This document shows, piece after piece, positions 16,226 through 25,693 of a DNA stretch of 64,000 nucleotides. Under the pieces are notes generated by a model. It was not told the DNA's origin and did not search any database. It was given only the letters and a program-made list of their open reading frames with translations. The first letter of the stretch is position 1. Each line of letters begins with the position of its first letter. Source of the stretch: Hominifimenecus microfluidus (GTDB taxonomy: Bacteria > Bacillota > Clostridia > Lachnospirales > Lachnospiraceae); assembly GCA_020687485.1 (NCBI GenBank), contig JAJEQR010000010.1, positions 1 through 64,000 of the forward strand. Direction: 5' to 3'. Position numbers and translations under genes: made by a program.

Positions 16226-16857
16226 TGAAGGGACTTCTTTATAAAGATTGGCTGATGCTGAAAAAATACTGCCGGGTTTATCTTCTGGTTCTCATTGTAT
16301 TTCTGGTAGTATCGGTATCCGCAGAGGAGAGTATATTCTTTTCTGTCTATCTGATGGTTCTTTCTTCGGTGCTTGGAGTTACGCTGGTTTCCTATGATGA
16401 GAAGAGTGGCTGGGAACGTTATTGCGATACATTGCCTTGTCCCCGTGAGCTTCGTGTGAATGAAAAATATGTATTCTCTCTGATTTTGATGGGGGCGGTC
16501 TTTGCTGCTTTGACGGTGAGCCAGGTGCTTCATATGCAGATTACCGGATCGTCTGGCCGGGAAGTATCTCTGACGCTGCTGAATGCATTCATCTGCGGCC
16601 TTTTTACGGCGTCAATTTCTTTCCCTGCGGTCTTTCGATGGGGCGTTGAGCAGGGACGTATCATTTATTTTGTTGCTATCTTTGCAATGGTTGGTTTGGA
16701 GCCCGGGGCTGTAAAGTTTGTGCAGGAACTTTCACCGGAAATGACAGCACAACTTTTTGGCAGCTGGCTGGTTTCGGCGCTTCCGGTTCTGGCGCTGCTG
16801 ATTTTTCTGGGATCGTGGAGACTGTCCCTTCGCCTGTACCGGAAGCGGGTGCTGTAG
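16222..16857 (+). CDS. ABC-2 type membrane permease
   Basis: This 211-residue membrane protein has about six hydrophobic segments: VYLLVLIVFLVVSVS, FFSVYLMVLSSVLGVTLV, FSLILMGAVFAALTV, LLNAFICGLFTASISFPAV, IYFVAIFAMVGL and SALPVLALLIFLGSW. The early YDEKSGWERYCDTLPCPR motif is characteristic of short ABC-2 permeases paired with YtrA-type regulators. It overlaps the ATPase gene by 4 bp and is followed by a terminator, closing the operon. Confidence 0.88.
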   Translation: MMKGLLYKDWLMLKKYCRVYLLVLIVFLVVSVSAEESIFFSVYLMVLSSVLGVTLVSYDEKSGWERYCDTLPCPRELRVNEKYVFSLILMGAVFAALTVSQVLHMQITGSSGREVSLTLLNAFICGLFTASISFPAVFRWGVEQGRIIYFVAIFAMVGLEPGAVKFVQELSPEMTAQLFGSWLVSALPVLALLIFLGSWRLSLRLYRKRVL

Positions 16858-16934
16858 ATTCGTGATCTTTTGCGAATGCGAGGTTTCGGTGGTTTACAAA
16901 AGATATCTCTGGTGCTACTATATTTTTTAGGGGG

Positions 16935-16976
16935 CCTGCCTTGTTACCGTTTCGGTCATACGAGGCAGGTCTTTTC
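16935..16976 (+). terminator. Rho-independent terminator of the GntR-ABC operon
   Basis: CCTGCCTTG at 16935-16943 pairs with CGAGGCAGG at 16961-16969 and is followed by TCTTTTC. Confidence 0.8.
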
Positions 16977-17013
16977 TATTATTACTGGAAAATGTTATCA
17001 GAAAGGTTAAACC

Positions 17014-18834
17014 ATGACGATGAAGAACAGAAGATATGAAAAACTGCTCTGCGGTGCGCTTCTTGCTGGAAGTCTGATGCTGGAAGCCTGCGCGGGCGGA
17101 AACGGAGCACCTGCAAATACGACAGAGAGTACGGCGTTGGTGGAGAGCGCGGCGGACGCATCGGCTGCAGAGAGTACGGAAGCGGCGGGCATTCTGGATG
17201 CGGACGTACAGGATAAGGTCAATCAGCTGCAGGATCTGATCTCGGAGAACTATCTTTTCGAGGAGGACGAGGAGCAGGTGAAGGAGAGCATCTACGCCGG
17301 GATGATCGCCGGTCTAAACGATCCCTACTCGGTCTACTATACGGCGGAGGAATACCAGAAGCTGATGGAGCATACGAACGGAACCTACTGCGGTATTGGA
17401 GCATTGGTTACTCAGAACCGGGAGACCGGGATTATCACTGTCGCGAAGGTATTCTCAGGATCGCCGGCGGAAGAGGGCGGCCTGCTCCCGGATGATATCT
17501 TTATCTCAGTGGGGGATGTGGATCTTGGCAGCATGGATCTGGATCTTGCGATCAGCCAGTATGTAAAGGGCGAAGAGGGTACGCAGGTGACGATCACTGT
17601 TTACCGCCCTTCGACCGGAGAATACCTGGATCTTACGATGACTCGCCGCGTAGTGGAGACGCCGACTGTTGAGCATCAGATGCTGGCGGGAAATCTGGGC
17701 TATATCGAAGTCAGCCAGTTCGACAGTGTCACAGCGGATCAGTTCAAAGCGGCGGTGGATGATCTGGAGGCTCAGAATATGGCCGGTTTGATTATTGATC
17801 TTCGGGGAAATCCCGGCGGAGTCCTGGATGCCGTTGTCAGCATGATGGACTATATTCTGCCGGATGATATCGGAAATTATTCGAAGACCGGCGGCAACAC
17901 AACGCTGATTTATACGGAAGATAAGAACGGAGACGGCGACTGCTATGCCGCTTCGGACGGTCACAGTGTGGATGTGCCGATGGTGGTGTTGGTAAACGGC
18001 AACTCAGCCAGCGCGTCCGAAGTATTCTCCGGTGCGATGAAGGATTATGGCTGGGCTACTCTCGTTGGAACCACGACCTTCGGCAAGGGTATCGTGCAGT
18101 CGATTTTCCCTCTGGAAGACGGGACAGCAGTGAAGTTGACGGTATCCAGTTACTATACACCGGCAGGAAATAACATCCACGGAACCGGTATTGATCCGGA
18201 TGTGGAGATTGAGCTGGATTCGGAGCTGGCGACGAAGAGCAATATCTCCGTGGAAGAGGATAATCAGATTCAGAAAGCGGTGGAAATGCTGACAACCGGG
18301 GACGGACTGGTATCACACATTTCTTCCTCAAAAACAGTGGTTACGGTGGAGGATACTGACGGTGAAGCTGCATGCAAAGGACAGAAACATATGCAGCTGA
18401 CAGCCCAGGAAGCCATGGAAGCCATTCTTCCGGCACTGGAGCAGCAGGGCGCGCTGGCATGCTATCAGGTGCAGTCACACACAGAGACGGAAGAGCTGCG
18501 CTCCCGTCAGGTGCAGTATCAGCTGGTATCCGGTGGAGACAGCAGTGCGAACGATCTGATCAATCTGGACTACGATATGGGAAGTGGTCAGGTACATTCC
18601 GTGCTGATTCAGATGAGCGACCGGGCGAATGCGGAGCTGGCATTCTGTGAGTTGATCCGCGCGATGGCGGCTGCTTTCGGCAATACAGTAAGTGATGCAG
18701 ATCTGACAGATACGACTACGCAGATCGATGCTCTGGCGGACGGCGCATCACTGTCGATGCAGTCGGATATCTTTTCTGCGCAGGCCGGAGTGATCGGCGG
18801 CCTGACGATTATTGCGGTATCCGCATCGGAATAG
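17014..18834 (+). CDS. S41-family C-terminal processing protease, lipoprotein
   Basis: The signal region ends in a lipobox (SLMLEAC), followed by a low-complexity Ser/Thr/Ala linker. An N-terminal helical region (DPYSVYYTAEEY), a PDZ domain (GIGALV...VFSGSPAEEGGLLPDD) and the S41 core follow. The core has LIIDLRGNPGGVLDAVV, then VNGNSASASEVFSGAMKD with the catalytic serine, and TTTFGKGIVQS with the catalytic lysine. After about residue 420 there are about 180 residues with no counterpart in ordinary CtpA proteases. The next gene starts 4 bp after its stop, so a vWA/MoxR pair is translationally coupled to it. Confidence 0.92.
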   Translation: MTMKNRRYEKLLCGALLAGSLMLEACAGGNGAPANTTESTALVESAADASAAESTEAAGILDADVQDKVNQLQDLISENYLFEEDEEQVKESIYAGMIAGLNDPYSVYYTAEEYQKLMEHTNGTYCGIGALVTQNRETGIITVAKVFSGSPAEEGGLLPDDIFISVGDVDLGSMDLDLAISQYVKGEEGTQVTITVYRPSTGEYLDLTMTRRVVETPTVEHQMLAGNLGYIEVSQFDSVTADQFKAAVDDLEAQNMAGLIIDLRGNPGGVLDAVVSMMDYILPDDIGNYSKTGGNTTLIYTEDKNGDGDCYAASDGHSVDVPMVVLVNGNSASASEVFSGAMKDYGWATLVGTTTFGKGIVQSIFPLEDGTAVKLTVSSYYTPAGNNIHGTGIDPDVEIELDSELATKSNISVEEDNQIQKAVEMLTTGDGLVSHISSSKTVVTVEDTDGEAACKGQKHMQLTAQEAMEAILPALEQQGALACYQVQSHTETEELRSRQVQYQLVSGGDSSANDLINLDYDMGSGQVHSVLIQMSDRANAELAFCELIRAMAAAFGNTVSDADLTDTTTQIDALADGASLSMQSDIFSAQAGVIGGLTIIAVSASE

Positions 18835-18837
18835 ACT

Positions 18838-20505
18838 ATGAATCGCGATGACAAGAATTTTCTGGCATTAAAGCAGGCGGATGCGAAGCTGGAGCTGGCG
18901 CTGCAGCGATATCAGCAACCGGATGTGGAAGCGGATATGCGAACCGAGTATCTGAGATATCTTCGCTTGCGGATTCGCCCGGCGATGGATCGACTGATTC
19001 GGGAGGGGAACGTAAGAACTCTGCAGGAGCTGATCGGACAGATTCCGCCGGATGAGAGCAGCCTGAAGATGGCCATGCAGGTTGCCGGAGATTCCGGGCA
19101 GGGGGAATGTTTCGCCTGGTTGTGGAATTACCGGAGAAAGAGACGGGAAGCGGCTGCATCCGGCATGGAACCGGGCAAAGAGGCAGCGGCTTCTCCAACT
19201 TCCGGAGTGCAATCGGGATTGGAAGAACAAAAATATCCGGCATTTTCGGGAAATGAAAACCGATATCTGGCGAAGAATGGAGAGTCACAGGAAAAGAACG
19301 GCGCTCCGAATGATTTTATGGAAACGAAAGCAGTGGCTCTGGCGGAGCGGATCTGGGCGTATATCAGAGACCGGCTGACGCTGCAATACCCCTATTTCCA
19401 TCCTCTGCTCTGGAGCTTTGTGTTTCAGCCAATGGCGGAGGACAGACCGCCAGGAACGGACGGGCGCGTGATCTATTATCATGCCGGTTGGGTCTGCCGA
19501 CATTTTCAGCAGAATCCTGAGAAACTGGCAGATGTCCTTCTTCATATGCTGTATCATTGCCTGCTGGGGCATCTCCATCCGGGGGATGAGATCTGGAATC
19601 TGGCCTGCGACGAAGCTGTTCACGCAGTCATGACGGGCGCATCGGAATTTCATGCGCGCACCATCGAGGAAGAGCTGAGAGCGCATCCGCTTTCTCTGCA
19701 GGAGCGGCAGCAAAGAGAACAGGAATTCTGCCGGGACGATCATTGTTACTGGGCAGCTGGCGCGAATACGGAGGCAGTCCGCAGGGCACGGGCTCTCTGG
19801 GAAGAATCCGGTGCAGGCGACGGCGGCGGGAAGACGCCGGGAGGAGGCAGGCGGGGAAGTTCTCCCGGCGAAGAGAAAGAACGGATCGAGCTGGAGAAGC
19901 GAAAGCGGGATTACCGGCGCTATCTGAGAAAATTTGCCGTCTGCCGGGAAGAGGTTGTCATGGACCCGGAAAGCTTCGATTATATTCCTTATTATTATGG
20001 TCTCACTCGGTACGGGAACCTTCCGCTGATTGAGGAGCTGGAGTACCGGGAAGTCAGTCGTCTGGAAGAGCTGGTTATCGCCATCGATACTTCCGGGTCC
20101 TGTTCCACAGAACTGGTGAAGCAGTTCCTGGAGGAAACATATGCGATGATCAGCGACCAGGAAAGCTTCTTCCGGAAGATGAACGTATATGTCATCCAGT
20201 GTGACTGCTATGTGCAGCAGGTTGTGAGAATTCAAAGTGAGGAAGAGTGGATGCGCTATATCGAAAATCTTGTGATTGAGGGGCGAAGCGGAACCGATTT
20301 CCGACCGGTTTTTCAGTACGTGGAAAAACTGAGAAGAGAGAAGAAGCTCCGGCGGCTGCGCGCTCTGTTCTATTTTACGGATGGAGACGGCATCTATCCA
20401 GAGGAGAAGCCGCCGTATGAGACGGCGTTCTTTATCCGGCAGGAGAAGAATCCGGGGATTGCGAAGCAGGCGCCGCCGGAATGGATACGGGTAATTCCGC
20501 TGTAA
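18838..20505 (+). CDS. DUF2201-type vWA-like protein
   Basis: A helical N-terminus is followed by a metallopeptidase-like block (MLYHCLLGHLH, then DEIWNLACDEAVHAVM), as in the DUF2201 N-terminal domain. A charged linker precedes a C-terminal vWA-like domain with the MIDAS motif in VIAIDTSGSCSTELV, RSGTDFRPVF and YFTDGDGIYPE. No clear ribosome site is visible, so translation probably depends on the protease gene 4 bp upstream. It is followed by a MoxR ATPase gene; MoxR-vWA pairs act as chaperone-like complexes for assembly or activation of other proteins. Confidence 0.88.
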   Translation: MNRDDKNFLALKQADAKLELALQRYQQPDVEADMRTEYLRYLRLRIRPAMDRLIREGNVRTLQELIGQIPPDESSLKMAMQVAGDSGQGECFAWLWNYRRKRREAAASGMEPGKEAAASPTSGVQSGLEEQKYPAFSGNENRYLAKNGESQEKNGAPNDFMETKAVALAERIWAYIRDRLTLQYPYFHPLLWSFVFQPMAEDRPPGTDGRVIYYHAGWVCRHFQQNPEKLADVLLHMLYHCLLGHLHPGDEIWNLACDEAVHAVMTGASEFHARTIEEELRAHPLSLQERQQREQEFCRDDHCYWAAGANTEAVRRARALWEESGAGDGGGKTPGGGRRGSSPGEEKERIELEKRKRDYRRYLRKFAVCREEVVMDPESFDYIPYYYGLTRYGNLPLIEELEYREVSRLEELVIAIDTSGSCSTELVKQFLEETYAMISDQESFFRKMNVYVIQCDCYVQQVVRIQSEEEWMRYIENLVIEGRSGTDFRPVFQYVEKLRREKKLRRLRALFYFTDGDGIYPEEKPPYETAFFIRQEKNPGIAKQAPPEWIRVIPL

Positions 20506-20521
20506 AGGAGTTAAAAATACG

Positions 20522-22021
20522 ATGAATATAAAGGAAGCAAAACAGGAATTGGTGAATACTGTTCGTGCTTATACGAGAAAAAGGGAGGACGGCAGCTATG
20601 TAATTCCACTGGAACGGCAGCGCCCCATACTCCTGATGGGGCCGCCTGGCGTTGGGAAGACAGCGATTCTGGCGCAGGTCGCGGAAGAATGCGGGGTCGG
20701 TCTGGTGGCGTATACGATGACGCACCATACGAGACAGAGCGCAATTGGCCTGCCGCTGATTTCTCATGAAAATTTTCAGGGAAAGGAATATGCGGTTACA
20801 GAATACACGATGAGTGAGATCATCGCATCGGTTTACCGCTGCATGGAGGAGACCGGGCTTTCGGAAGGGATTCTGTTCCTGGACGAGATTAACTGTGTCT
20901 CTGAGACTCTGGCACCGACCATGCTGCAGTTTCTTCAGAAGAAGACTTTCGGGACGCACAAGATCCCGGATGGGTGGATCATCGCGGCGGCGGGCAATCC
21001 GCAGGAATACAACCGGTCGGCCCGGGAGCTGGATCTGGTCACGAGAGACCGGGTGCGCATGTTGCCGATCGAGGCAGACTTCAGCGTATGGCGGGAATAT
21101 GCCTGGGAGCATGGGCTGCACTCCTCGATCCTGGCATGGCTGAAGCTGCATCCGGAGCGATTCTATTCGCTGCACATGGAGGGAGAAGAGAGTACTTTCG
21201 TCACAGCGAGAGGTTGGGAGGATCTCTCGGAGATGATATTCAGCTATGAAGAGATGGGAATTCCGGTGGATGAGCTCCTCATCGAGCAGTTCCTGCAGGA
21301 GCCGGAGACGGCGCGTGCCTTTGCCGGAGGCTATCGGATGTACCGGGCCTGCCGGGAGCGTTATGATTTGTCCGGAATTCTGGAAGGAAGCAATGATGGT
21401 CGTGAACTGGCCGGGCTTTTGCGGGAAGCATCGCCGGACGCGCGGATGTTCGTGGCACATGAGCTTCTGGCCGGATGGATGGCGCTGCTGCGGAGCTGGT
21501 CGGAGGAGCGGCAGAGCGGGGCACGTCTGAAGGAGGCAGTCGGGCTGATCGGGAGTCTCTGCGAACAGGGGCAGACGCCGGAGCAGATCCTTACAGCAAG
21601 AAGAGATGCGCTGAAGATTCGTCAGGAGGCCGGTGTTCTTTCTGCGGATGCCTGTCGGAAGGAGCAGCTGCTGGAAGAACGTCTGGAACGAGAGGTCTAT
21701 CAGGCGCAGGCCGAAACCTGTCCCGGCAGAGTTTCTTTCCGGGAATTGCTCCAAAAGTCGGCGGATGCGGCGCAGGCACAGGAGAAGAATGGCAGAAAGA
21801 AGATTCTTGACGCGCTGGAACGTGGTTTTGCTTTTGCGGAAGACGCCTTTGGCGAAGGACCGGAGCTGCTGCTTCTCGTCACGGATCTGTCCGGAAGCCG
21901 GGATGGCAGCGCGTTCCTTATGGAAGAGGATTGTGAAGCTTACCGGAAGCATAGTGAGCGGCTGCTTTTCGCGGGAAGAGAGGCGGAACTTCGCCGGGAG
22001 GTAGCTGCATGGAATCGTTGA
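20522..22021 (+). CDS. MoxR-family AAA+ ATPase
   Basis: Walker A is in LLMGPPGVGKTAIL, Walker B in GILFLDEINCVSETL, sensor 1 in WIIAAAGNPQEYN and an arginine-finger region in LDLVTRDRVRML, all within the first 200 residues. The C-terminal 280 residues are helical and partly Glu/Arg-rich, unlike compact MoxR proteins. AAGGAG precedes the ATG by 11 nt. It forms a unit with the upstream DUF2201 protein and the S41 protease. Confidence 0.9.
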   Translation: MNIKEAKQELVNTVRAYTRKREDGSYVIPLERQRPILLMGPPGVGKTAILAQVAEECGVGLVAYTMTHHTRQSAIGLPLISHENFQGKEYAVTEYTMSEIIASVYRCMEETGLSEGILFLDEINCVSETLAPTMLQFLQKKTFGTHKIPDGWIIAAAGNPQEYNRSARELDLVTRDRVRMLPIEADFSVWREYAWEHGLHSSILAWLKLHPERFYSLHMEGEESTFVTARGWEDLSEMIFSYEEMGIPVDELLIEQFLQEPETARAFAGGYRMYRACRERYDLSGILEGSNDGRELAGLLREASPDARMFVAHELLAGWMALLRSWSEERQSGARLKEAVGLIGSLCEQGQTPEQILTARRDALKIRQEAGVLSADACRKEQLLEERLEREVYQAQAETCPGRVSFRELLQKSADAAQAQEKNGRKKILDALERGFAFAEDAFGEGPELLLLVTDLSGSRDGSAFLMEEDCEAYRKHSERLLFAGREAELRREVAAWNR

Positions 22022-22037
22022 TTTTTTCGCAAAATAC

Positions 22038-22065
22038 TTGCGTTTTTCGTAGAACCTGCTAAAAT
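22038..22065 (+). promoter_or_regulatory. Promoter of the amino-acid ABC operon
   Basis: TTGCGT at 22038-22043 and TAAAAT at 22060-22065 are 16 bp apart. A leader of about 90 nt follows, with a small GGGC-GTAT-GCCC hairpin before the AGGAGG ribosome site. Confidence 0.6.
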
Positions 22066-22159
22066 ATAGCGTGTATTTATGATTCCGTGCGTTGTCACGG
22101 TTACGGGTACAGATAAGGGCGTATGCCCTAAAAGCGATATCGTTCAGGAGGAAAGAACA

Positions 22160-23062
22160 ATGAAGAAGTTAATGGCTATGGCCATGGCAGGCATGATGGT
22201 TCTGTCGATGGCAGCCTGCGGCAGCAGCAGCAGTACCGATACAACGGCGGCAGCAGCAGACACGACAGCGGCAGCAGCAGACACGACAGCGGCAGCAGCA
22301 AGCGAGGCAGGATCCACGGCAGCAGCGACTGCTGGCACGGATGATGCGCAGGCAGTTGTTACTGCAAAGACAGTATCGGATGGCAAGCTGATCGTAGCGA
22401 CTGAGGCTGGTTTCGCACCCTACGAATATATGGTTGGCGACCAGGTTGTCGGTGTAGATATGGATATCGCACAGGCAATCGCGGATAAGCTGGGCGTAGA
22501 GCTTGAGATCCAGAACATGGATTTTGACGCATGCATTCCCGCAGTAGCAGGCGGCAAGGTAGATATCGTAGCTGCTGGTCTTTCTGTTGATCCGGAGAGA
22601 GCAGAGCAGGTTGATTTTTCTACCAACTATGTAGATTCTACGGAGGTTGTTGTTGTAAATGCGGCAGCTCCCGCGGTAACCGAGGCAACGGGTGAAGCTC
22701 TGGCCGGTAAGGTTGTCGGAGTACAGCAGGGCAACATTGCGGACCTCTGGGTGTCCAATGCGGACAATACGGTTCCCGGCGAAGTAATGCGTTACACCAA
22801 GTTTGCACAGGCCGGTGAGGATCTGAAGAACAGCAAGATCGACTGCATCGTTATGGATGAGCTGCCTGCCAAGGAGCTGGTTGAGTCCTCCAATGGCGCG
22901 CTGACGATCCTGGAAGGCGATCCGTTGTTCGTTGATCAGTACGCAATCGCTGTTCAGAAAGGCAATTCCGAGATGCTGGATGTTGTAAACAGCGTCATCA
23001 AGGAGCTGCAGGACAACGGCAAGATGGATGAGATTATTGCCAGCCACAGTCAGGCAAAATAA
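22160..23062 (+). CDS. Amino-acid ABC transporter substrate-binding lipoprotein
   Basis: The ATG follows AGGAGGAAAG. The signal peptide MKKLMAMAMAGMMVLSMAAC ends in a lipobox. A low-complexity linker (SSSSTDTTAAAADTT repeated) leads to a type 3 periplasmic-binding domain: LIVATEAGFAPYEYM, GVDMDIAQAIADKLGVE, GKVDIVAAGLSVDPERAE and GKVVGVQQGNIADLWV. This pattern is shared by polar and branched amino-acid binding proteins; the exact ligand cannot be read. The gene is followed by a hairpin that separates it from its permease. Confidence 0.93.
   Translation: MKKLMAMAMAGMMVLSMAACGSSSSTDTTAAAADTTAAAADTTAAAASEAGSTAAATAGTDDAQAVVTAKTVSDGKLIVATEAGFAPYEYMVGDQVVGVDMDIAQAIADKLGVELEIQNMDFDACIPAVAGGKVDIVAAGLSVDPERAEQVDFSTNYVDSTEVVVVNAAAPAVTEATGEALAGKVVGVQQGNIADLWVSNADNTVPGEVMRYTKFAQAGEDLKNSKIDCIVMDELPAKELVESSNGALTILEGDPLFVDQYAIAVQKGNSEMLDVVNSVIKELQDNGKMDEIIASHSQAK
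22238..22300 (+). repeat. Three tandem 21-bp repeats in the lipoprotein linker
   Basis: Three in-frame 21-bp units each encode DTTAAAA. The second and third units (22259-22279 and 22280-22300) are identical; the first differs at a few bases. Copy number could vary by slippage without breaking the frame, changing linker length. Confidence 0.8.
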
Positions 23063-23089
23063 TCTGCCATAACTACAAATTAAGAAGAA

Positions 23090-23135
23090 GGCTGCACGTT
23101 TCTTCGGCATACCCGGGATTTGTGCAGCCTTTTTA
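23090..23135 (+). terminator. Intra-operon terminator/attenuator
   Basis: GGCTGCAC at 23090-23097 pairs with GTGCAGCC at 23122-23129 and is followed by TTTTT. It lies between the binding-protein and permease genes and would give more binding protein than membrane subunits. Confidence 0.85.
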
Positions 23136-23162
23136 AAATGATGCACAGGAAGGATAAACATT

Positions 23163-23870
23163 ATGGAATGGCTTCAGAATCTTTATGAGAGTTTTTATAA
23201 TGCCCTGATTCCGGAACAGCGTTATCTTGCGTATCTTTCCGGCCTGAAGATGACCCTTCTGATCTCCGCGTTCGCCGTACTTCTCGGTATTGCGATCGGT
23301 ACGCTGGTAGCGGTGATCAAGGTCAGCCGGAAGAACAGCAATAACTTTCTTCTGAAACTGGGAGCGGTTCTCTGTAATATCTACACCACAGTGATCCGCG
23401 GAACCCCTGCCATGCTGCAGGTGCTCCTGATCTACAACATTGTCTTCACTTCTCCCAATACGAACCGCGTGGTTGTCGGTGCTGTCTGCTTCGGCATCAA
23501 CTCCGGTGCTTACGTTGCAGAGATCATTCGTGCCGGTATTGAGTCCATTCCCAAAGGACAGATGGAGGCCGGCCGTTCACTGGGACTGAACTATGTGCAG
23601 ACTATGCGCGTAATTATTCTGCCGCAGGCCGTGAAGAATATCCTTCCGGCGCTGGGCAACGAGCTGATTGTTATGGTTAAGGAGACGTCGGTAATCAGTG
23701 TAATTGCGGTCAATGACCTGATGAAGATGGCGCAGTATATCGGTTCCCGTACCTGGGATACGATCACGCCTCTGGTTATTGCCGGTATCATCTATCTGCT
23801 GATTACGATCCTGCTGACGAAACTGCAGGGCATGCTGGAAAGGAGGCTGAGTCAGGGTGATCGTCACTAA
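23163..23870 (+). CDS. Amino-acid ABC transporter permease (HisM/GlnP type)
   Basis: The 235-residue protein has about five membrane segments. An N-terminal [20 protein letters not shown] and the EAA loop region [25 protein letters not shown] are the signature of polar amino-acid permeases. [16 protein letters not shown] is the conserved RGTP segment. The 3' end overlaps the ATPase gene by 14 bp. Confidence 0.94.
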   Translation: MEWLQNLYESFYNALIPEQRYLAYLSGLKMTLLISAFAVLLGIAIGTLVAVIKVSRKNSNNFLLKLGAVLCNIYTTVIRGTPAMLQVLLIYNIVFTSPNTNRVVVGAVCFGINSGAYVAEIIRAGIESIPKGQMEAGRSLGLNYVQTMRVIILPQAVKNILPALGNELIVMVKETSVISVIAVNDLMKMAQYIGSRTWDTITPLVIAGIIYLLITILLTKLQGMLERRLSQGDRH

Positions 23871-24579
23871 AAATCTTCAGAAAGCCTTCGGGGACCATAT
23901 GGTACTGAAGGGAATTGACCAGCATATTGAAAAAGGGGAAAAAGTTGTAGTGATCGGTCCTTCCGGATCGGGGAAATCCACATTCCTGCGCTGCCTGAAT
24001 CTGCTGGAGCAGCCGACCGGCGGCGAGATCATCTTCGAAGGAACGACGATTACAGATCCGTCGTGCAATATCAATGAGCTGCGTCAGCGCATGGGTATGG
24101 TATTCCAGCAGTTCAATCTGTTCCCGCACAAGACAGTGCGCCAGAACATTACGCTGGCGCCGGTGCTCCTCGGAAAGATGACGCAGGAGCAGGCAGATCA
24201 GAGAGCGCAGGAACTGCTGGCGCGTGTCGGTCTCCCCGATAAGGCAGATGCTTATCCCGCGCAGCTCTCCGGCGGCCAGCAGCAGCGTATCGCGATTGCG
24301 CGCGCGCTTGCGATGAACCCGGATGTGATGCTGTTCGACGAGCCGACATCTGCGCTGGATCCGGAGATGGTCGGAGAGGTTCTTGCGATTATGAAGGAAC
24401 TGGCAGACGATGGTATGACCATGGTAGTGGTTACTCATGAGATGGGCTTTGCCCGCGAGGTGGCCACCCGTGTACTTTTCATGGATGAGGGCCAGGTGAT
24501 GGAGGAGAATTCGCCGCAGGAGTTCTTCGCGCATCCGAAGAATGACCGCCTGAAGGATTTCCTTTCCAAGGTTCTGTAG
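23857..24579 (+). CDS. Amino-acid ABC transporter ATP-binding protein (GlnQ type)
   Basis: The 240-residue ATPase has Walker A in [17 protein letters not shown], the Q-loop [12 protein letters not shown], the signature [17 protein letters not shown], and Walker B in [15 protein letters not shown], followed by [14 protein letters not shown]. This is standard for polar amino-acid importers. Translation starts at a GTG with AGGAGG upstream inside the permease gene. It completes a binding protein-permease-ATPase operon. Confidence 0.95.
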   Translation: MIVTKNLQKAFGDHMVLKGIDQHIEKGEKVVVIGPSGSGKSTFLRCLNLLEQPTGGEIIFEGTTITDPSCNINELRQRMGMVFQQFNLFPHKTVRQNITLAPVLLGKMTQEQADQRAQELLARVGLPDKADAYPAQLSGGQQQRIAIARALAMNPDVMLFDEPTSALDPEMVGEVLAIMKELADDGMTMVVVTHEMGFAREVATRVLFMDEGQVMEENSPQEFFAHPKNDRLKDFLSKVL

Positions 24580-24637
24580 GTCTTCCTGGGAATCTCTGTT
24601 GTTTCCGGTATTCCAGCAGAAGTTTTTGCGAAAATGC

Positions 24638-24666
24638 TTGCATTTTTTCCTTCTCTTACGTATACT
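24638..24666 (+). promoter_or_regulatory. Promoter upstream of the second ECF S component
   Basis: TTGCAT at 24638-24643 and TATACT at 24661-24666 are exactly 17 bp apart. The predicted transcript starts near 24673 and carries a leader of about 185 nt with small hairpins, such as ATCTG-CAGAT and GCGG-CCGC. No known riboswitch motif was recognised in it. Confidence 0.65.
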
Positions 24667-24856
24667 GTTTCTTGGCTGTGCTGCTTTTTCTGAGCGATCT
24701 GTGGTGGCAGATACGACTACTCACCGAGCATACTGCATTGCGGAGACGGGCAACCGCTTCGATGATGTAAAGACACTGTGACAGCAGGAAAAGGAGGACA
24801 GACAAGACAAAATACGTTGTACCCGGAAAGGGACAGCAGTAGGAGGAAAATAGAAT

Positions 24857-25462
24857 ATGAGCAACACAAGCAGCAAGACAAGGTACATGGTGGAACTGGC
24901 GATGATGATCGCGGTTATCCTGTTGATGGCGTTCACTCCCCTGGGTTACATCCGTACACCGTTTCTGACGGTAACGCTGATCACGATTCCAGTGGCAGTC
25001 GGCGCGATGTTTCTGGGTCCGAAGGGCGGCATGGTCTGTGGACTGGCATTCGGACTGACCAGCTTCTATACGGCGCTGACAGCTCCCAGTCTGATGATGG
25101 CCGCTTTTATGACAGTGAATCCGATCTATGTGGCGATTCTCTGCATTATCCCCCGTGCACTGGAGGGACTTTTCTGCGGGCTGATTTTCAAGGCTCTGCG
25201 GAAGGCTTCGAAGAATCCGGTTACGTACTATATCGCAGGTATCAGCTGCCCGGCGATCAATACGATCCTGTTTATGGGTACTCTGGTTTTACTGTTTTAT
25301 AACTGTGAGTATGTTGTGAATATGCGGGAGACGCTGGGGGTGTCCAATCCGCTTGCCTTTGTTGTGGCAGTCGTTGGCGTGCAGGCGTTGTTTGAAGTCG
25401 CCGCCTGCGGTATCGTATCCGGCGCGCTGGGTCAGGGACTGAACCGTGTATTAAAGAGATAA
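24857..25462 (+). CDS. ECF transporter S component
   Basis: The 201-residue membrane protein has about six hydrophobic segments. LAMMIAVILLMAFTPLG, then TVTLITIPVAVGAMFLGPKGGMVCGLAFGLTS, is the fold signature of S components of the ECF family: the TLxxIPVxVGAxxxGPxxG motif. AGGAGGAAAA precedes the ATG. No EcfA or EcfT gene lies nearby, so it would use a shared module. A pantothenate- or similar vitamin-type ligand is possible but not shown. Confidence 0.85.
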   Translation: MSNTSSKTRYMVELAMMIAVILLMAFTPLGYIRTPFLTVTLITIPVAVGAMFLGPKGGMVCGLAFGLTSFYTALTAPSLMMAAFMTVNPIYVAILCIIPRALEGLFCGLIFKALRKASKNPVTYYIAGISCPAINTILFMGTLVLLFYNCEYVVNMRETLGVSNPLAFVVAVVGVQALFEVAACGIVSGALGQGLNRVLKR

Positions 25463-25523
25463 TGTGCGGCGGTTCCGTCTGATCGGAGTCAAGCTGGCAT
25501 TTTGAATGGTTACAATAGTACGA

Positions 25524-25572
25524 AGCATGTGAGAAATGAATTTTCAACGTTCATTTCCCGCATGCTTTTTTT
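25524..25572 (+). terminator. Rho-independent terminator after the ECF gene
   Basis: AGCATGTGAGAAATGAA pairs with TTCATTTCCCGCATGCT and is followed by seven or more T residues. Confidence 0.85.
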
Positions 25573-25602
25573 ATGCGTGAAAACTCAGACAGATTCTGGG
25601 TT

Positions 25603-25634
25603 GTGTCTGAAAAACAGACACGGCTCTTTTTTTG
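25603..25634 (+). terminator. Second hairpin with T-tract
   Basis: GTGTCTG at 25603-25609 and CAGACAC at 25615-25621 flank a 5-nt A-rich loop, followed by GGCTCTTTTTTTG. It lies about 60 bp before the DUF308 gene; it could be a backup terminator or a leader hairpin. Confidence 0.55.
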
Positions 25635-25693
25635 ACTGTAGAAAAAGAAATTGAGGCATGCTATTATCTGAGGCAGATGAGGGAGGCGAGACG

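Noticed and set aside
20432-21952. 506-codon open frame antisense to the MoxR gene
   Set aside because: Shadow of a gene with intact AAA motifs.
24599-24781. 60-codon open frame before the ECF gene
   Set aside because: It overlaps the promoter and leader; no ribosome site and no domain.
24673-24856. THF or other vitamin riboswitch
   Set aside because: No match to the conserved cores I know; left as an unexplained leader.
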